DNA from: CPC320 sp002336405
GTDB taxonomy: Bacteria; Pseudomonadota; Alphaproteobacteria; Rhodobacterales; Rhodobacteraceae
NCBI GenBank assembly: GCA_949372595.1
Contig: CASIAN010000008.1
Location: 1-64,000 of the forward strand
Direction of reading: 5' to 3'
Length of the DNA: 64,000 nt
A program made the position numbers and the translations under genes. The notes below the pieces were generated by a model. It saw only the letters and a list, made by a program, of their open reading frames with translations, had not been told where the DNA came from and ran no database searches. Below, one piece after another: positions 35,595-44,795 of the stretch (position 1 is its first letter; each line of letters begins with the position of its first letter).

Positions 35595-36650
35595 ATGGCC
35601 AAAATAACATTAGATCAGCTGAGCAAATCCTATGGGAGCACAGAAGTCCTGCACCATGTAAATGGTGACATCGATGATGGCAGTCTGGTTGTTATCGTCG
35701 GGCCCTCGGGCTGTGGTAAATCAACTCTTTTGCGGATGATTGCCGGATTAGAAACGGTTACGTCAGGCCAGATTACCATTGGGGGGAACGTGGTCAACGA
35801 TCTGGAGCCCGCCGAGCGCGACATCGCGATGGTGTTTCAGAACTATGCGTTATACCCGCATATGTCGGTACGCAAAAACATGGCTTATAGTCTGAAAATT
35901 CGTAAAATACCCCAATCAGAAATAGACCGCAGGGTGGAAGAGGCCGCCGAAATTCTTGAATTGTCGCCATTTCTTGAGCGCAAACCCCGGCAATTGTCAG
36001 GCGGTCAGCGTCAACGGGTCGCGATGGGGCGTGCGATTGTGCGCGATCCGCAAGTGTTTTTATTTGATGAACCGCTCTCGAATTTGGACGCCAAGCTTCG
36101 GGTGCAAATGCGGCTCGAGATCCGTAAATTACAAAAACGTCTCGGTGTTACCTCGATTTATGTCACACATGATCAAGTAGAGGCGATGACACTGGGTGAT
36201 CGGCTCATGGTTTTGAACGCAGGTCGGGTTGAGCAGTTTGATACACCTATCGCTTTATATGAGCGACCGGCATCCATGTTTGTTGCTGGATTTATTGGCA
36301 GCCCCGCGATGAATTTTCTGGCGGCAAACATCGAAAATGGTGTGCTGACGCTGGAAAACACAACCACATTGGCGGGCTCAACTGTGGTGTCTGGTGCCGT
36401 TATTATCGGCATACGGCCTGAACATTTGGTGCAGCGTCCAGATGGCCCTTTGGCAGTGCGCATCGAGATGTTAGAGCATCTTGGCGCTAATACGCTGGTG
36501 CACGGAGTGCTCGAGGGCACCAAGACCCCGATCGTGGTCAGCATTGACGGACTGCAGACATTGCCCACCGATGCGGTTTTGTGTTTTGCGCCTTTGGAAG
36601 GTCAAATTCACATGTTTGACCCGCACACCGAGGCCCGGTTACCCGTATGA
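35595..36650 (+). CDS. ugpC: sn-glycerol-3-phosphate ABC transporter ATPase UgpC
   Basis: 351 residues of the MalK/UgpC type: an ABC domain with GPSGCGKST at ~36, SGGQRQRVAMGRAIV at ~135, LFDEPLSNLD at ~156, and a C-terminal TOBE/OB domain (IGIRPEHL at ~273). It powers uptake. Its stop overlaps the start of the phosphodiesterase gene by four bases. Confidence 0.93.
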   Translation: MAKITLDQLSKSYGSTEVLHHVNGDIDDGSLVVIVGPSGCGKSTLLRMIAGLETVTSGQITIGGNVVNDLEPAERDIAMVFQNYALYPHMSVRKNMAYSLKIRKIPQSEIDRRVEEAAEILELSPFLERKPRQLSGGQRQRVAMGRAIVRDPQVFLFDEPLSNLDAKLRVQMRLEIRKLQKRLGVTSIYVTHDQVEAMTLGDRLMVLNAGRVEQFDTPIALYERPASMFVAGFIGSPAMNFLAANIENGVLTLENTTTLAGSTVVSGAVIIGIRPEHLVQRPDGPLAVRIEMLEHLGANTLVHGVLEGTKTPIVVSIDGLQTLPTDAVLCFAPLEGQIHMFDPHTEARLPV

Positions 36651-37597
36651 GAAATCTCGACCCGTTATCGCCACTGCGCCGCGCTCCGGGCGTAATCAGA
36701 ATTCATGGCCACCGAGCGGCGCGGGGGATGCTGCCGGAAAACACGATGATCGGGTTTCGCCATACTCTGGACATCGGTCTCAAGGTGGTGGAGCTTGATG
36801 TACTTGTCACCGCAGATGGCGTGCCTGTGGTCACCCATTATCCAAGACTGATGGCTGCGGCCACGCGGGATAAAAATGGCAAATGGTTGTCCGATGACAG
36901 CCCGCTCATTTACGCGATGAGCTTTGACACTTTGCAAGAGTTTGATGTTGGCGGTCTGCGCGCCAGCACCGCTTATGGTAAGAGATATCCTGATCAGGCC
37001 TTTTTGACCGGTGTCCGGGTTCCAAGTCTCGCGCAGGTGGCCGCACTGATAAAAGAGCCCGACTTTAACGATGTCTGGCTGAACCTCGAAATCAAAAGTA
37101 CGCCTGAGGCGCCTGAAAACACCCCGCCGCTGCCTGACCTGGTGTCGAGTGTCCTACAGGTCCTTATTGATCAGGAAATAATTGACCGGGTGTTCATTCA
37201 GTCCTTTGACTGGCGGGTTTTGTCAGAGCTGCAACGCCAGATGGCGGCTATGCCCCGATCCTATCTGACCTATGATCAACGCGAATATCCAACGATGGCC
37301 GTCAATATTTATGAAGGGTCAGCCTGGATGGGTGGCGTAGATTTAGCCGCCCATGGCGGCGGCCTTCCACAGGTGATTGCATCGCTTGGGGGTCAGATTT
37401 GGTCGCCCTATTTCAAAGACATTACCTCTGCCAGGCTTGCACAAGCGCATGAGGCGGGTTTGATTGTAAATGCCTGGACGGTGAACGAACCCAATGATAT
37501 TTACCAGATGATTGACCTTGGCGTGGACGGGATCATCACAGATTACCCGGCCCGCGTGCAGCGGTGTCTAATGGCTTGCGGACTGTCGTGGATATAG
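36647..37597 (+). CDS. ugpQ: Glycerophosphodiester phosphodiesterase, UgpQ type
   Basis: 316 residues, GDPD family, with a TIM-barrel fold. It hydrolyses glycerophosphodiesters to glycerol-3-phosphate and an alcohol such as choline. HGHRAARGMLPENT at ~19 gives the catalytic His-Arg, and VELDVLVTADG at ~46 the metal Glu and Asp. The usual HDP after VPVV reads HYP here (Tyr for Asp), a change in an otherwise conserved motif. The gene overlaps ugpC by four bases and closes the operon. Released choline could feed the choline/betaine island at 42-56 kb. Confidence 0.9.
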   Translation: MRNLDPLSPLRRAPGVIRIHGHRAARGMLPENTMIGFRHTLDIGLKVVELDVLVTADGVPVVTHYPRLMAAATRDKNGKWLSDDSPLIYAMSFDTLQEFDVGGLRASTAYGKRYPDQAFLTGVRVPSLAQVAALIKEPDFNDVWLNLEIKSTPEAPENTPPLPDLVSSVLQVLIDQEIIDRVFIQSFDWRVLSELQRQMAAMPRSYLTYDQREYPTMAVNIYEGSAWMGGVDLAAHGGGLPQVIASLGGQIWSPYFKDITSARLAQAHEAGLIVNAWTVNEPNDIYQMIDLGVDGIITDYPARVQRCLMACGLSWI

Positions 37598-37716
37598 ACG
37601 TTCTCTGACCGCTCGGGTAAACAAGCTGGCCTCGTAAAAATCTGCAGGTTCCGGGGCATATCACCGGTGCAAAGCGGTCTGCTGAACGCTTGAATGTCCT
37701 TTCTGTGTTGTGATTT

Positions 37717-37750
37717 TCTCGACGCAATGTCTCGACGCAATGTGTCGACG
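37717..37750 (+). repeat. 13-base tandem repeat
   Basis: TCTCGACGCAATG occurs twice in tandem (37717-37729 and 37730-37742), followed by the partial TGTCGACG. It lies in the 212-base gap between the ugp operon and the convergent TRAP operon. Probably slippage; no role is clear. Confidence 0.6.
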
Positions 37751-37809
37751 GCGGAAGGGCGGTTGGGCCTCAATTATTGTCGCAGCGTGCCAAACACATG
37801 GTAAAAAGA

Positions 37810-39078
37810 CTATTGCAAGATTCCAGGAAGCCAGGTTGCGGCGGCGGGAAACAAAATCATCAAGATGCCATATAAAATCCCCACACCTACAAAAAGAGGC
37901 ACTTCTTTAAAGGCTCTGGCAGGATCTTCGCGGATAACACCTGCAGCCGTATAGACGCCAACGCACACCGGCGGTGTGATCATACCAATCCCGGCGAATG
38001 CGACGAACACGACATATAAATGCAGCAGGTTCTGGTTGAGCGAGATGATAATTGCGGCAAAAATTGGAACCGTGAGGTAAAACACCGGGACAATTTCGAT
38101 AAAGGTGCCCAAGACCAGACAGATGATGGCCAAAGCGGCCCAGAAAAAATAAATTCCTACGCCAATTTCGGTGAAATACTGAATTATTTTCTGTGGCAGC
38201 TGTGAATAAGTTAAAACGACGCTGAGAAAGGTTGCCATGGCAATGATTGCAAATATGACGGCAGTGATTGCAGCGGTTTCTCTCAAACAACTCAACAAGC
38301 CCGAAAACGTCAACTCACGGTAAATGGCGAAGCCCATGAAAAGGGCCCACAAACCGGCGATTGCCGCAGATTCTGAAGGCGTTAACAAGCCGGCATAAAT
38401 CCCGCCAAGGATGATGCCCGGCGTGATCAAAGCCGGCAGCGCGTTTTTGCCTGCTTGCCATCTTTCGGTAGCGCTGGCCTTGGCCGTGCCGGGAATATCG
38501 CGACATTTGACAATCACAATGCCGATCATAAACAACAACAGGATAAAGCCCGGAACAACCCCCGCTGCAAAGGTCTGGGATACAGGAACATTGGTCAGCG
38601 CACTGAATAAAATAGCCGCGTTTGAGGGCGGTATTAAGGCTTCAAGCAGGGCGGCAGAGGCCGCCAAGACCACCACGAAAGGCTTTGGGTACCCAGCCTC
38701 GATCATTTTTGGCATCATGATGGTCCCAACCGCAGTAATTGCCGCCAGAATTGAGCCGCAAAAAGCGGCAAAAAACCCCATCGAGATCACCATCGCAATA
38801 CCAAGACCACCACGCCAGTGGCCCACCAAAGTTGTGGCAAAATGAACCAGCCGCGATGCAGCCCCCCCTTTTAACATCGCCATTCCTGCGAAGATAAAAA
38901 GTGGCACTGCTATCAGAACATGTTTTGTCAACGCGCCAAAAGACACTTGTACCAGTACGGACCACGGCAGATTCAAACCGCCAATTGCGGCGACGGAACT
39001 GCCGAGGCCAAAAACTAGAAATATTGGCACTGACCCGATCAGTAGTATGAGCGAAACGGAAAAAGCAAGCATGTACAT
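37810..39078 (-). CDS. TRAP transporter large permease, DctM type
   Basis: 422 residues, about 12 membrane helices, the usual DctM size. The N-terminal membrane segment is followed by VPLFIFAGMAMLKGG at ~57, typical of DctM, and SAALLEALIPPSNAAILFSA at ~140. It forms the sodium-coupled channel with the small permease, whose stop shares a base with its start. The substrate is some organic acid; nothing next to it narrows this. Confidence 0.92.
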   Translation of the reverse strand: MYMLAFSVSLILLIGSVPIFLVFGLGSSVAAIGGLNLPWSVLVQVSFGALTKHVLIAVPLFIFAGMAMLKGGAASRLVHFATTLVGHWRGGLGIAMVISMGFFAAFCGSILAAITAVGTIMMPKMIEAGYPKPFVVVLAASAALLEALIPPSNAAILFSALTNVPVSQTFAAGVVPGFILLLFMIGIVIVKCRDIPGTAKASATERWQAGKNALPALITPGIILGGIYAGLLTPSESAAIAGLWALFMGFAIYRELTFSGLLSCLRETAAITAVIFAIIAMATFLSVVLTYSQLPQKIIQYFTEIGVGIYFFWAALAIICLVLGTFIEIVPVFYLTVPIFAAIIISLNQNLLHLYVVFVAFAGIGMITPPVCVGVYTAAGVIREDPARAFKEVPLFVGVGILYGILMILFPAAATWLPGILQ

Positions 39079-39584
39079 TATTCGGATTCCAGTTCTTGCG
39101 GACTGTGATCCGTCAAGGCATCGATCAATAATTCAAGGGCAAACGAGCCCATAATTGCGAATCCAACAGGAAATGACAGGTACATCCACCAAATTGGCAA
39201 ATCGATTTCCAACTCCATGAGTTGACCCAATCGAAAATAGAGTTGTGTTGCCTCTAGACCGGCTTTGAAAAATACAAGAGCCGCGAGCAGAGCGACGCCG
39301 TTGATGAATACCTTGAGAAAATACAGTTGTTTTCCAGACAGAACCGAGGATAGAAAATCAACCTGAATATGACTGCCCTGCTTGAATAGGGGGCCAAGCA
39401 GAGGAAAGACCAGCCAACAGACCAGAACGGGTGGCAATTCAATCAGCCAGTCATAGCCAGTCCCCGAGATAAAGCGGGTTATGGCGCTGAGACTGAGCGC
39501 CATAACCATAATTGCGACAATTGTCATTGCGACCGCGAAAGAGAGTTTGAACAAAGCCCGGTTCAGCAGGCGCAAAAGCGACAT
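39078..39584 (-). CDS. TRAP transporter small permease, DctQ type
   Basis: 168 residues with four membrane helices. The GTGYDWLIELPPVLVCWLVF segment at ~40-59 and FKQGSHIQVDFL at ~66 match the DctQ family (glycine/alanine-rich W, E and HIxVDxL marks). It shares one base with the large permease gene and lies 54 bases downstream of the binding-protein gene. Confidence 0.9.
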   Translation of the reverse strand: MSLLRLLNRALFKLSFAVAMTIVAIMVMALSLSAITRFISGTGYDWLIELPPVLVCWLVFPLLGPLFKQGSHIQVDFLSSVLSGKQLYFLKVFINGVALLAALVFFKAGLEATQLYFRLGQLMELEIDLPIWWMYLSFPVGFAIMGSFALELLIDALTDHSPQELESE

Positions 39585-39638
39585 GGTCGATCCTTTATGG
39601 CCAGATTGGCAGATATAAACAGATAGGCAGGTATTTTC

Positions 39639-40664
39639 CTACTGCCGCGCGAAGGCCTCTGCTGCGAGCAAGACGTTTTTATCAAACATATCTGCCATAG
39701 CTGGCATCACTTTGTCCGCCATCATGGCGTTGAACTTTGCTTTCTCGTCGCCGGAAAGTGTGGTGAGCACACCGCCACGCTCGACAAATTTTGCCAAGGT
39801 GCTTTCGCCGGCATTCAGAATCGTATCGGTTGCCAATGCACCCACTTCTGCGCCAACGTCCATCACGATGTCCTGCAAGTCTTTTGGCAGCGAATTGAAC
39901 CAATCTTGGTTGGCCATAATATACGCATCGGCGAAATACTGATACGGTTTTTGGGCAAAGGCAAGATATTCCCACCAGCTATAGGCTTCGATACTGCCGG
40001 GAGGGCTGTTTATCGTATCAATCATCCCGGTTTGCAGCGCTGTATATACTTCGCCTGTTGGCAGCGACACGGTATTGGCCTCATAGGCATCCCACATTGG
40101 GCGTTCGCTTTTCAACAGCGCTCTGGCTTTCAGCCCTTTCATCGCGTCAATGCCAGTCAGTTCACGGGCGCTGCTGAAAGTCATCACCGGACCAACAGGA
40201 TTATACATGATCAGTTTAGAGTTACTTTTTTGGGTAAGATCATCCCAGACCGCGCGTCCGGCATCTGACTTTTGAAAAAAGTTTCGCTGTTGCTCGTACG
40301 AGGAAAACAGACCCGGATAGGAAGCCACATTGAAGTTTTTGTTTATGGGAGGGAAGCTGACAACCCCAACCACACCGCCAAGTTCAACCGCACCAGAACT
40401 GACCGCACCCATGACTTCGCGAATGCCAAAAAGTTGTTTTGACGGATAGAACTGTATGGTCAAACGACCCTCAGACCGCTTGGTCACCTCATCGGCAAAA
40501 ATCTGCGAGTGGATCGCACTTTGGTGCTTTGGGCTCCAATGCCCTGACATTCTGGCCACTAAGTTTTCGGCATATGCAGAATGTCCGGCGAGAACTGCGA
40601 ATGCTGACAGAGCGCCAAGTCCGTACCTGAAAACTTTATTCACGCGTATCGTTAAATTGTTCAT
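39639..40664 (-). CDS. TRAP transporter substrate-binding protein, DctP type
   Basis: 341 residues. A signal peptide ends near residue 32 (GHSAYA), then the DctP fold follows: FADEVTKRSEGRLTIQFYPS at ~57-76, LKARALLKSERPMWDAYEAN at ~182-201, and a membrane-free C-terminus. It binds an organic acid in the periplasm. It is the first gene of the operon, with its promoter in the 455-base region upstream. Confidence 0.92.
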   Translation of the reverse strand: MNNLTIRVNKVFRYGLGALSAFAVLAGHSAYAENLVARMSGHWSPKHQSAIHSQIFADEVTKRSEGRLTIQFYPSKQLFGIREVMGAVSSGAVELGGVVGVVSFPPINKNFNVASYPGLFSSYEQQRNFFQKSDAGRAVWDDLTQKSNSKLIMYNPVGPVMTFSSARELTGIDAMKGLKARALLKSERPMWDAYEANTVSLPTGEVYTALQTGMIDTINSPPGSIEAYSWWEYLAFAQKPYQYFADAYIMANQDWFNSLPKDLQDIVMDVGAEVGALATDTILNAGESTLAKFVERGGVLTTLSGDEKAKFNAMMADKVMPAMADMFDKNVLLAAEAFARQ

Positions 40665-41119
40665 TGTTATGTCCTCCCAAGAATTTCAAAGACGATTTCC
40701 CGCAATAATACGCCTGCCGTTTCGTGGCACGCCGGTTCTATCGTCAAAAATACGTACCGAATTCTAGGATCAATGCGGCCGCACCACTATGCAAAATATC
40801 TGATAAATACATGTGTAAAAGCTATGGCTTGGCCCTTGGAGAGTATATCTAGGTGATTTGTGAGCGCCAAAATATGCGGCTGATTGCGCGGTAGAAACTA
40901 ATTTGGTTGGGGCGCATCAAATTATTCTGTGTCCTGACCGCCTTCTTTTCAAATTGATCATTACAAAAGATAAGTTTAGCTCGCAATCCTGGCTCTGTTT
41001 TTCGCTTTTTTACGACGACGGACGTTTCAGCGCCGACAAACCAAGTAAGAGTATCGGTTTTCAGGTGCGCGTTATCCGCCCACGCGCCAACTTTGGCGTC
41101 ACGAGCGGATTTGGGCTAG
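40665..41119. other. Upstream region of the TRAP operon
   Basis: 455 bases between the TRAP binding-protein gene and the stop of the CBS gene. An 89-residue plus-strand frame at 40903 has no family features and overlaps the CBS gene end. No operator stands out. Confidence 0.45.
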
Positions 41120-41644
41120 TTAGCCGACAATCATTTGTTTCATCCGTAGCGCTTCATATTCAAGCTCTTTGAGCCGAAATTGGACCACGTCGCCGATTGT
41201 GATCATACCACACAGGCGGCCACCTGCGACCACGGGCATGTGTCGAAAGCGGCCTTCGCTCATGCGTTTGAGGACATCTATTAAACGATCATCTGTGGCG
41301 CAGGTCTGAACCTTGCGTGTCATCAGATCTTCAACTGATTGTGGCAGGGTTTGACCTGGCGTTTCTGCCATGCGGCGCACGATGTCGCGTTCCGATAAGA
41401 TGCCCTGAGGGGTGCCGCTTTGATCGGTGATCACCAGCGCGCCAATGCGTTTTTCTTTGAGTATTCGCACAACGTCATGGATTGTATCCGTGGGTTGTAC
41501 AGAAAAAACCTCACCACCTTTTTCCGCCAAAACCTGCGCAACAGTAGAGACGCTTTGCGACATATTGCTTTCGGTCGATTGGCTTTTTGTGGATGAATTG
41601 GTTGTGTCCCCTAATGTGGGTGCTTGGTATGAACTTGGTGCCAT
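41120..41644 (-). CDS. Tandem CBS-domain protein
   Basis: 174 residues with two CBS domains: ILKEKRIGALVITDQSGTPQ with ILSERDIVRR (~62-89), and LKRMSEGRFRHMPVVAGGRL with GMITIGDVV (~125-153). Such proteins bind adenine nucleotides and act as energy sensors, with partner usually unknown. ATG 41644 has GAGG upstream; a later ATG at 41563 (MSQSVSTVAQ) would give the more typical shorter length, so the first 27 residues are uncertain. Confidence 0.85.
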   Translation of the reverse strand: MAPSSYQAPTLGDTTNSSTKSQSTESNMSQSVSTVAQVLAEKGGEVFSVQPTDTIHDVVRILKEKRIGALVITDQSGTPQGILSERDIVRRMAETPGQTLPQSVEDLMTRKVQTCATDDRLIDVLKRMSEGRFRHMPVVAGGRLCGMITIGDVVQFRLKELEYEALRMKQMIVG

Positions 41645-41899
41645 GTGCCGGTGCCTCGTTAATAATTACTGTTTCAGTGTAATTGGGGCTTGCTTTATTG
41701 CAAGTGACAATATGCTAGCAGGCGTAATCTGCTTGGAATATGTGATCTCTGTCGCATTAGTCCGGTTAGGCATTTTACAGCTGTCATAACGCCAGGCGCG
41801 GCGCAGTTTTCTTCGCCAAAGTTCAAACTGGTGTTGGTGGGCTCTGTGCAAGTTGTTGATTAGAATAGCCTTGATTGGAAAGTTTGCTGTGGTGTTTCC

Positions 41900-42147
41900 T
41901 GTTTCTCACGACATGCGGCGGATTGGCATGTTTTGAGGGATCTGTGCTGGTTAAATAAGGGCTCTGTTGATGCACAAGCAGGGATCGACGGTATCTGGTT
42001 CAGTGCTGGCAAGATGGGCACAGCATGATTTTTCCACCTTCAAAAATTTGGCCTTGGCCGCCGTTCTGGCCTGCTTGACGCGTTTGAGCAACAAGATCGG
42101 CTCTATGAAACTGGTATTGGCATCCCAGCGCAGGCCCTTCAGGTGAG
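41900..42147 (+). pseudogene. Coding-like remnant with in-frame stop
   Basis: One plus-strand frame reads like protein on both sides of a TGA at 42026: CWLNKGSVDAQAGIDGIWFS before it and GRRSGLLDAFEQQDRLYETG after it. I do not recognise the family. It has no start or ribosome site that I trust and runs into the convergent aldehyde dehydrogenase gene. It looks like the tail of a decayed gene. The rest of 41645-42138 shows nothing. Confidence 0.3.
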
Positions 42148-43566
42148 CCCGTGCAATGTCTTGGTTTCGAGATAGTCTTCCAACCCCATCATGCCGCCTT
42201 CACGTCCGTTTCCAGATTGCTTGTATCCGCCGAAAGGCGTGCCATAGTTGATGCCGCCGCCATTGATGTGAACCGATCCAGCCCGTAATTGCGCCGCAAC
42301 ACGGCGCGCCCGCTCAGGGTTGCCAGTTTGCAGGTAAGAGGCCAGCCCATAGGGGGTGTCATTGGCGATGGCGACAGCCTCCTGTTCGCTCTCGAACGGA
42401 ATGATTACGAGAACGGGGCCAAAGATTTCTTCTTGCGCAATGCGCATATCGTTTGAAACGTCGGCAAAAATAGTTGGTTTGACATACCATCCGGCTTCCA
42501 TTCCATCTGGCCGGCCAAGTCCGCCGACCAAAAGTGTGGCCCCTTCGTCGATACCGGTGCTAATCATTGCTTGAACACGATCAAACTGGATTTTGTCAAA
42601 CAGTGGGCCGATATGATCGCCCTCTTTTTCGGGGCTGTCGACCAGTGTCGCCTCACCAGCGCGTTTTGCAATGTCTAAAGCCTCGTCGTAACAGGCGCGT
42701 TCCACCAACAAACGGGTTGGAGCATCGCAGGACTGGCCGCTGTTGAACATGCATTCTTGCACCGAAGCCGTGATCTGGGTTTCCAGTTCGCAATCTGCAA
42801 ATACCAGATTAGGCGATTTTCCCCCAAGTTCTAACGTGACACGCTTGACTGTCGGTGCCGCATCTTGCGTGACCGCGATGCCGGCCCGGGTTGATCCGGT
42901 AAACGACATCATCTGGATATCGGCGTGACGCGACAGAGCGGCACCCACCGTGGGTCCGTCGCCATTAACAAGGTTAAAGACGCCGGGGGGATAGCCCGCC
43001 TCATCGATAATCTCGGCATAAATCATTGCGGAAATCGGCGTGTGTTCGGAAGGTTTGAGAATACAACAAGAGCCCGTGGCGAGGGCCGGCACCACTTTCA
43101 GAACGATTTGGTTCATCGGCCAGTTCCACGGTGTGATCAGTCCACAGACACCGATGGGTTCCCGTATAAGAACATCGCCGCTGGTGAGGGTGATCTGTTC
43201 CTCAAGCTCTTTCAAAGCGTCAATAAAGCCTTGAAGATGGCCCACAGCGGCATCTGCTTGATCTGAGCGCGCCATCGAAATTGGGGCGCCCATTTCCAGT
43301 CGCATCGCCTGTGCAAGATCCTCAAACCGTGCTTCGGTGATCGCTTTCAATCGGATCAACAGAGAAAGGCGCTGCGCCTTGCTCGTTTGGGAAAAATCCT
43401 CAAAGGCTGCTTTTGCTGCGGTGACGGCTTGGTCCACATCGGTGCCATTGCCCAAGGTGATGCGACCGATCTTCTGTTCGGTCGCAGGGTTTAAAACTGG
43501 CATCGTTTCGGTTGAGTTGGGTATGACCCAGCTGCCGTTGATATAAAACTTTTCCAAATTTTCCAT
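42139..43566 (-). CDS. Aldehyde dehydrogenase (betaine-aldehyde dehydrogenase-like)
   Basis: 475 residues, standard ALDH length. It oxidises an aldehyde to the acid with NAD(P)+. Visible are GLITPWNWPMNQIVLKVVPA at ~138-157 (Rossmann region), the general base in LELGGKSPN at ~243, the nucleophile in NSGQSCDAPTRLL at ~276, and EEIFGPVL at ~379. Last gene of the minus-strand osmolyte operon. Together with the GMC oxidase it could carry choline to glycine betaine, but ALDH specificity cannot be read from motifs; methylmalonate-semialdehyde or formaldehyde-related roles are possible. Confidence 0.88.
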   Translation of the reverse strand: MENLEKFYINGSWVIPNSTETMPVLNPATEQKIGRITLGNGTDVDQAVTAAKAAFEDFSQTSKAQRLSLLIRLKAITEARFEDLAQAMRLEMGAPISMARSDQADAAVGHLQGFIDALKELEEQITLTSGDVLIREPIGVCGLITPWNWPMNQIVLKVVPALATGSCCILKPSEHTPISAMIYAEIIDEAGYPPGVFNLVNGDGPTVGAALSRHADIQMMSFTGSTRAGIAVTQDAAPTVKRVTLELGGKSPNLVFADCELETQITASVQECMFNSGQSCDAPTRLLVERACYDEALDIAKRAGEATLVDSPEKEGDHIGPLFDKIQFDRVQAMISTGIDEGATLLVGGLGRPDGMEAGWYVKPTIFADVSNDMRIAQEEIFGPVLVIIPFESEQEAVAIANDTPYGLASYLQTGNPERARRVAAQLRAGSVHINGGGINYGTPFGGYKQSGNGREGGMMGLEDYLETKTLHGLT

Positions 43567-43623
43567 AGCGTCCTAATTCCTGATCTGGGGCGCAAAAGCG
43601 ACCTCTTGGTTTGTCGAAAATCC

Positions 43624-44793
43624 CTAATCGGGGATCGTGCGGTCAATACCACGGACGATATTCTTATCCGGGTCAAAAAACGGCAAATTAACGATGTCGC
43701 AGGTGTGCAGACTGCCGTCTGCCAGTTGGAGGTGCATGGACCGGCCAATCCACTCGCCGGGCTGATTGAACCGCGCGTATCCAATGCCGAAGCCAAGCGT
43801 TGGCGATGGCACGCCGGCAGTGATGTGCCCAACAGTGGTACCGGCGTCGACGATCACGCTGCCGGCGGCGGGCGTTGCCGTCTGGCATGTCAGCCCGACC
43901 AGTAGACACTGGCGGTCTGCGTCAACAAGCGCTTCACGGCCGATAAAGTCCCCTTTGTTCATATTTATGAAGGGTGACAGGCCCGCCTCGAACGGGGTCA
44001 TGGTCGTGTCTATATCTGTCAAATTACCAAGAATACCCGCCTCGATCCGGCGAATTGTGAGCGACCGCGTCGATGAAAACGCCATCCCGTGGGGCGCACC
44101 CACCTTCATCAGGTGATCCCAGAGCGCCAGATGGTCCGTTTTTGCGCCGCCGCTGTAGATTTCGAAGCCTAACTCACCGGTAAATCCTGTGCGCGAAACA
44201 TAGAGTTCTTGTCCTCCTAGTGTGAAAAACCCCGACCTAAAATAGGGCATTTCTTCCGTAATCGCACCGTTTGATGCGGCCTTCATAATTTCGATTGAGG
44301 CAGGGCCCTGAATTTGCAAAACCCGGGAATTTGGATCGGAAATTGTGACGTCAAATCCGCCGCTATGGGCCAAGAGCCAAGTTTCAAACGGGCCATCGGC
44401 CTGAACGTACCAAAATCGGTCTGGTCCAAGTTTAAAGATCACGCCATCCATAAAAACGCCGCCCTGCGGGGTGCAGGCGATTGCATAATATCCGCGGCCC
44501 TCCTGCATTGTTGACACTTTACGGGCGAGGACTTTATCGAGAAAGGGCACAGCGTCTGGACCGCTGATCTCAACCGGCTTTTCGGGTACGTCAAAGATTA
44601 GGGCTTTGCGCCGCAACTGCCAGTATTTTTCGATAGGGTCCTCTTTGTTATGAATGGCCAGATACCGGCCTGCATAAACGCCTCTTACCATTTCGGGGCT
44701 TCCGGTGCGGGCAATATAAGGGGATTCTTCAAAACGTCGGGCACTGACTTGCACGGTGTTTTCGAGATCTGTGATTTCTTGTAAGTTCGACAT
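43624..44793 (-). CDS. DmdA/GcvT-family aminomethyltransferase-like protein
   Basis: 389 residues, GcvT fold. Catalytic-type Asp in GGVFMDGVIFKLG at ~112; ISDPNSRVLQIQGPASIEIM at ~152; SRTGFTGELGFEIYSGG at ~202; RRIEAGILG at ~249. It should transfer a one-carbon unit to tetrahydrofolate from a methylated substrate. It is clearly related to the protein at 54803, and more distantly to that at 1080. It starts two bases after the stop of the molybdenum oxidoreductase gene with AAGGA upstream, so the two are tightly coupled. Possible substrates are DMSP, glycine betaine, dimethylglycine or a related compound brought in by the betaine-type importer. Confidence 0.85.
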   Translation of the reverse strand: MSNLQEITDLENTVQVSARRFEESPYIARTGSPEMVRGVYAGRYLAIHNKEDPIEKYWQLRRKALIFDVPEKPVEISGPDAVPFLDKVLARKVSTMQEGRGYYAIACTPQGGVFMDGVIFKLGPDRFWYVQADGPFETWLLAHSGGFDVTISDPNSRVLQIQGPASIEIMKAASNGAITEEMPYFRSGFFTLGGQELYVSRTGFTGELGFEIYSGGAKTDHLALWDHLMKVGAPHGMAFSSTRSLTIRRIEAGILGNLTDIDTTMTPFEAGLSPFINMNKGDFIGREALVDADRQCLLVGLTCQTATPAAGSVIVDAGTTVGHITAGVPSPTLGFGIGYARFNQPGEWIGRSMHLQLADGSLHTCDIVNLPFFDPDKNIVRGIDRTIPD

Positions 44794-44795
44794 AG

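Noticed and set aside
40903..41172. 89-residue plus-strand frame
   Set aside because: Overlaps the end of the CBS gene on the other strand and shows no domain.
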